From UMGS946 sp048421225 (GTDB lineage: Bacteria > Bacillota > Clostridia > Christensenellales > CAG-138), in the NCBI GenBank assembly GCA_048421225.1, contig DBFNRV010000084.1:1-27320 (forward strand): 27,320 bases of DNA. Reading direction: 5' to 3'. Shown piece after piece: positions 25,719-27,320 of this stretch; the stretch's first letter is position 1, and every line of letters begins with the position of its first letter. Below the pieces are notes generated by a model that saw only the letters and a list, made by a program, of their open reading frames with translations, did no database searches and was not told the DNA's origin. Made by a program: the position numbers and the translations under genes.

Positions 25719-25820
25719 CATGCATTCAAAGTAAAACGCAAAGCCCGCCACCCGTGCCGCCTTGGCAATTCAATGCAATATATCTATCGCTCTGCAAAAC
25801 TAGTGAGGCTTCTACAAATA

Positions 25821-26684
25821 TCAGCCGATTTTCGGGCTATTCGACGCGGCTTTTAACTGGGCAATATATCTGGAAACGTTTTCATCATAGTTTGGATAAG
25901 GATAGTTAAGCCGGCGGGCAACATAGCGCGCAGCCTCTCTAAACAGTTCATGTGCGGCAGAAAGGGCCTGCCAGCAGCATTCTATGCTGTCCAAACGATA
26001 AGTTTTCATAAGAAGGTTCCACTGACCCGCCGACAGATGCTTGTTTATATATTTGAAGTGTTTGCCTACGCTAAAACCGAACCCTTCGTCCACGCCTATG
26101 CTCCATGAAAGCATTGTAAGCAGCTGTACTCTTACTATATTCTCCATATGGTATGATGCATACAAAAGTTCACGTCTGCACAGTCCCTTGGACACATATG
26201 TCGATGCAAACCAGAATTCATTGCAGCAATCATCAAAAAATGCTGACGAGGGGCATCTTATCCAATACTCCCTATCTGAAGGAGAGGTCAATCCCAATGC
26301 TCCATCCTTATCCAGAAGTATCTCCAGCAGGCCGTCTCCGCCGATATATAATTCCATCTCTTCAAACGGAATAAGCGTAAGATCTAGCTTAATACCATCT
26401 GTAAATATAATGAGATATGAAAACCAGTCGCCAAGTTCCGGAGGGAATAACGCCATAGCTTCCGGCTTTTGCATTATAAGCCTTTCACCAAAGGTATTAA
26501 GCCAATCGTCGCTTTCTTTAAAAGATTCTATATCAGTGACTAAAAAAGAGATGTCATAATCCTGATATTCGTCCCTAGGCACATTCTTATTTGTACGCGA
26601 GCCTTCCATTCCTACCACTCTGATTCTATTATCACTGCGGGCAAATTCAAGCACCATGTTCATTACTTCACTTTCTGATCTCAT
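25821..26684 (-). CDS. ANT(6)-type aminoglycoside 6-adenylyltransferase-like protein
   Basis: The protein is 287 aa from ATG 26684 (MRSESEVMNMVLEFARSDNR), chosen for TGGAG seven bases before it; this is the usual family length. The nucleotidyltransferase motif GMEGSRTN...DYDISFLV supplies Gly-Ser and the two metal-binding Asp, and KLDLTLIP the third acidic residue. The C-terminal half (CCNEFWFASTYVSKGLCRRE...) is the helical substrate domain typical of AadE/ANT(6). Known members add AMP to streptomycin. It stands alone with chromosome-like composition, so it may be a resident relative rather than an acquired resistance gene; activity cannot be told from sequence. Confidence 0.88.
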   Translation of the reverse strand: MRSESEVMNMVLEFARSDNRIRVVGMEGSRTNKNVPRDEYQDYDISFLVTDIESFKESDDWLNTFGERLIMQKPEAMALFPPELGDWFSYLIIFTDGIKLDLTLIPFEEMELYIGGDGLLEILLDKDGALGLTSPSDREYWIRCPSSAFFDDCCNEFWFASTYVSKGLCRRELLYASYHMENIVRVQLLTMLSWSIGVDEGFGFSVGKHFKYINKHLSAGQWNLLMKTYRLDSIECCWQALSAAHELFREAARYVARRLNYPYPNYDENVSRYIAQLKAASNSPKIG

Positions 26685-26821
26685 ACTGATACTCCATACG
26701 CTTTTTATAAACATTATATATCTATTTGTATACCCTTGCAAACGCAATAAACGCGACCCGCTTCAGAGAGACGGGCCGTATTTGGGTATAGTGGGTATAG
26801 GCAGTGTGCTATCTCAACTTA

Positions 26822-27214
26822 TTAGCTTATTACTCCGTGCTGGGGTGGTTTTGTATACGTAATATAGCCGCAGTGTTTGCATACCCAGTTAATCACGGGC
26901 AGCTCATAATCGCCGCCCGGTATGCTGGTACGGTATTGAAACTCATGCGCTCCACTGCGGTATGTTCCATTGATAATATTATAGATCATGTCGCCGCAGC
27001 CGCAGCAGATATAACAGGCTACCTGAACAGTAGCGCAGTTTGACTCATCCGAAGAAAGCACTCTCGTTTCGATGTGATCAAAAACGTATGCGTGCTGATG
27101 TTTGTCGTCATGGTCGTGATCATGGTTCAAAGCCAATGCGCCTGCCGAAGCCATGAAAACCATGGATAGGGCTAAAATAGCCGCAATAACGCCTGCAATC
27201 CTAAACCTTTTCAT
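26822..27214 (-). CDS. Secreted His/Cys-rich protein, probable metal binder
   Basis: The protein is 130 aa after an ideal AGGAGG. A signal peptide (MKRFRIAGVIAAILALSMVF...SAGALA) is cut about residue 28. A histidine-rich stretch NHDHDHDDKHQH follows. The mature part holds CYICCGCGD and VCKHCGY, which look like a zinc ribbon with extra Cys. The organisation suggests capture of zinc or a related metal outside the membrane; no transporter lies next to it within the window. I do not recognise a named family. It begins inside a possible 29-codon upstream frame. Confidence 0.7.
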   Translation of the reverse strand: MKRFRIAGVIAAILALSMVFMASAGALALNHDHDHDDKHQHAYVFDHIETRVLSSDESNCATVQVACYICCGCGDMIYNIINGTYRSGAHEFQYRTSIPGGDYELPVINWVCKHCGYITYTKPPQHGVIS

Positions 27215-27290
27215 TTGTTACCTCCTGTTGTATTTGAGATAAAGCAAGTATTGCATCCTGAAGGGTTTTCCTGACAAAATCATTCAACAT
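27201..27290 (-). CDS. Possible 29-codon leader frame overlapping the secreted protein
   Basis: The ATG at 27290 (AGGG seven bases before it) opens a frame beginning MLNDFVRKTLQDAILALSQI that ends at TAG 27203-27201, inside the next gene. The downstream ribosome site lies within it, so translation could be coupled. It may be chance; a TATAAT-like box lies just upstream on the same strand. Confidence 0.25.
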   Translation of the reverse strand: MLNDFVRKTLQDAILALSQIQQEVTNEKV

Positions 27291-27320
27291 ACCTATACCC
27301 TATAATTATATATCTATTTT

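Noticed and set aside
1..27320. CRISPR arrays, tRNA or rRNA genes.
   Set aside because: No regularly spaced repeats, tRNA cloverleaf or rRNA segments were seen on reading through.

Overview
The window looks like chromosome from a spore-forming, gut-type member of the Clostridia (Bacillota). The evidence is AGGAGG-type ribosome sites, clostridial housekeeping genes (mtaB, rsmE, prmA, a YgiQ-family protein, holA, pruA), an RsfA-like Myb regulator behind a forespore-type promoter, and a degraded Tn1549/CTn-type integrative conjugative element. The species cannot be told from the sequence.

Layout. Positions 1 to about 15,900 are a decayed conjugative element transcribed almost wholly on the minus strand. 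Its accessory end (1-2610) holds the start of an IS1182-type transposase, a ParB-like gene killed by an internal TAG, a MazF/PemK toxin, a structured non-coding stretch, a sigma-70-like regulator and a zinc-ribbon protein. Its conjugation end (11,395-15,704) holds a relaxase that has lost its start, a VirD4 coupling-protein pseudogene fused to it by a deletion, PcfB, a broken DUF6017/replication-initiator-like gene and two small element proteins. All type IV secretion genes that should lie between VirD4 and the relaxase are gone, so the element cannot transfer itself.

Between those ends (about 2,838-11,162) lies the cargo. Read on the minus strand it looks like a peptide natural-product (RiPP) cassette that has been broken up. 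In order it has a 63-residue candidate precursor peptide, a 48-residue stub resembling the N-terminus of a radical SAM peptide maturase, then a GC-rich MacB-type ABC/FtsX pair, then an ABC exporter and a subtilisin-like (S8) peptidase. The S8 reading frame carries all three expected catalytic residues but is cut by an in-frame TAA. A serine-recombinase remnant and a C-terminal piece of an M50-like membrane protease sit beside it. The GC-rich pair has its own strong terminator and sharply different base composition, so it probably replaced the body of the maturase gene. The family assignment of the cassette is inference.

Positions 15,976-27,214 are ordinary chromosome plus some accessory genes. 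A minus-strand operon carries YgiQ-prmA-rsmE-mtaB (overlaps of a few bases, short gaps). Plus-strand genes follow: holA, a HIT protein, pruA and a Myb/AT-hook/coiled-coil regulator. On the minus strand there are then an ANT(6)-type aminoglycoside adenylyltransferase-like gene and a secreted His/Cys-rich protein.
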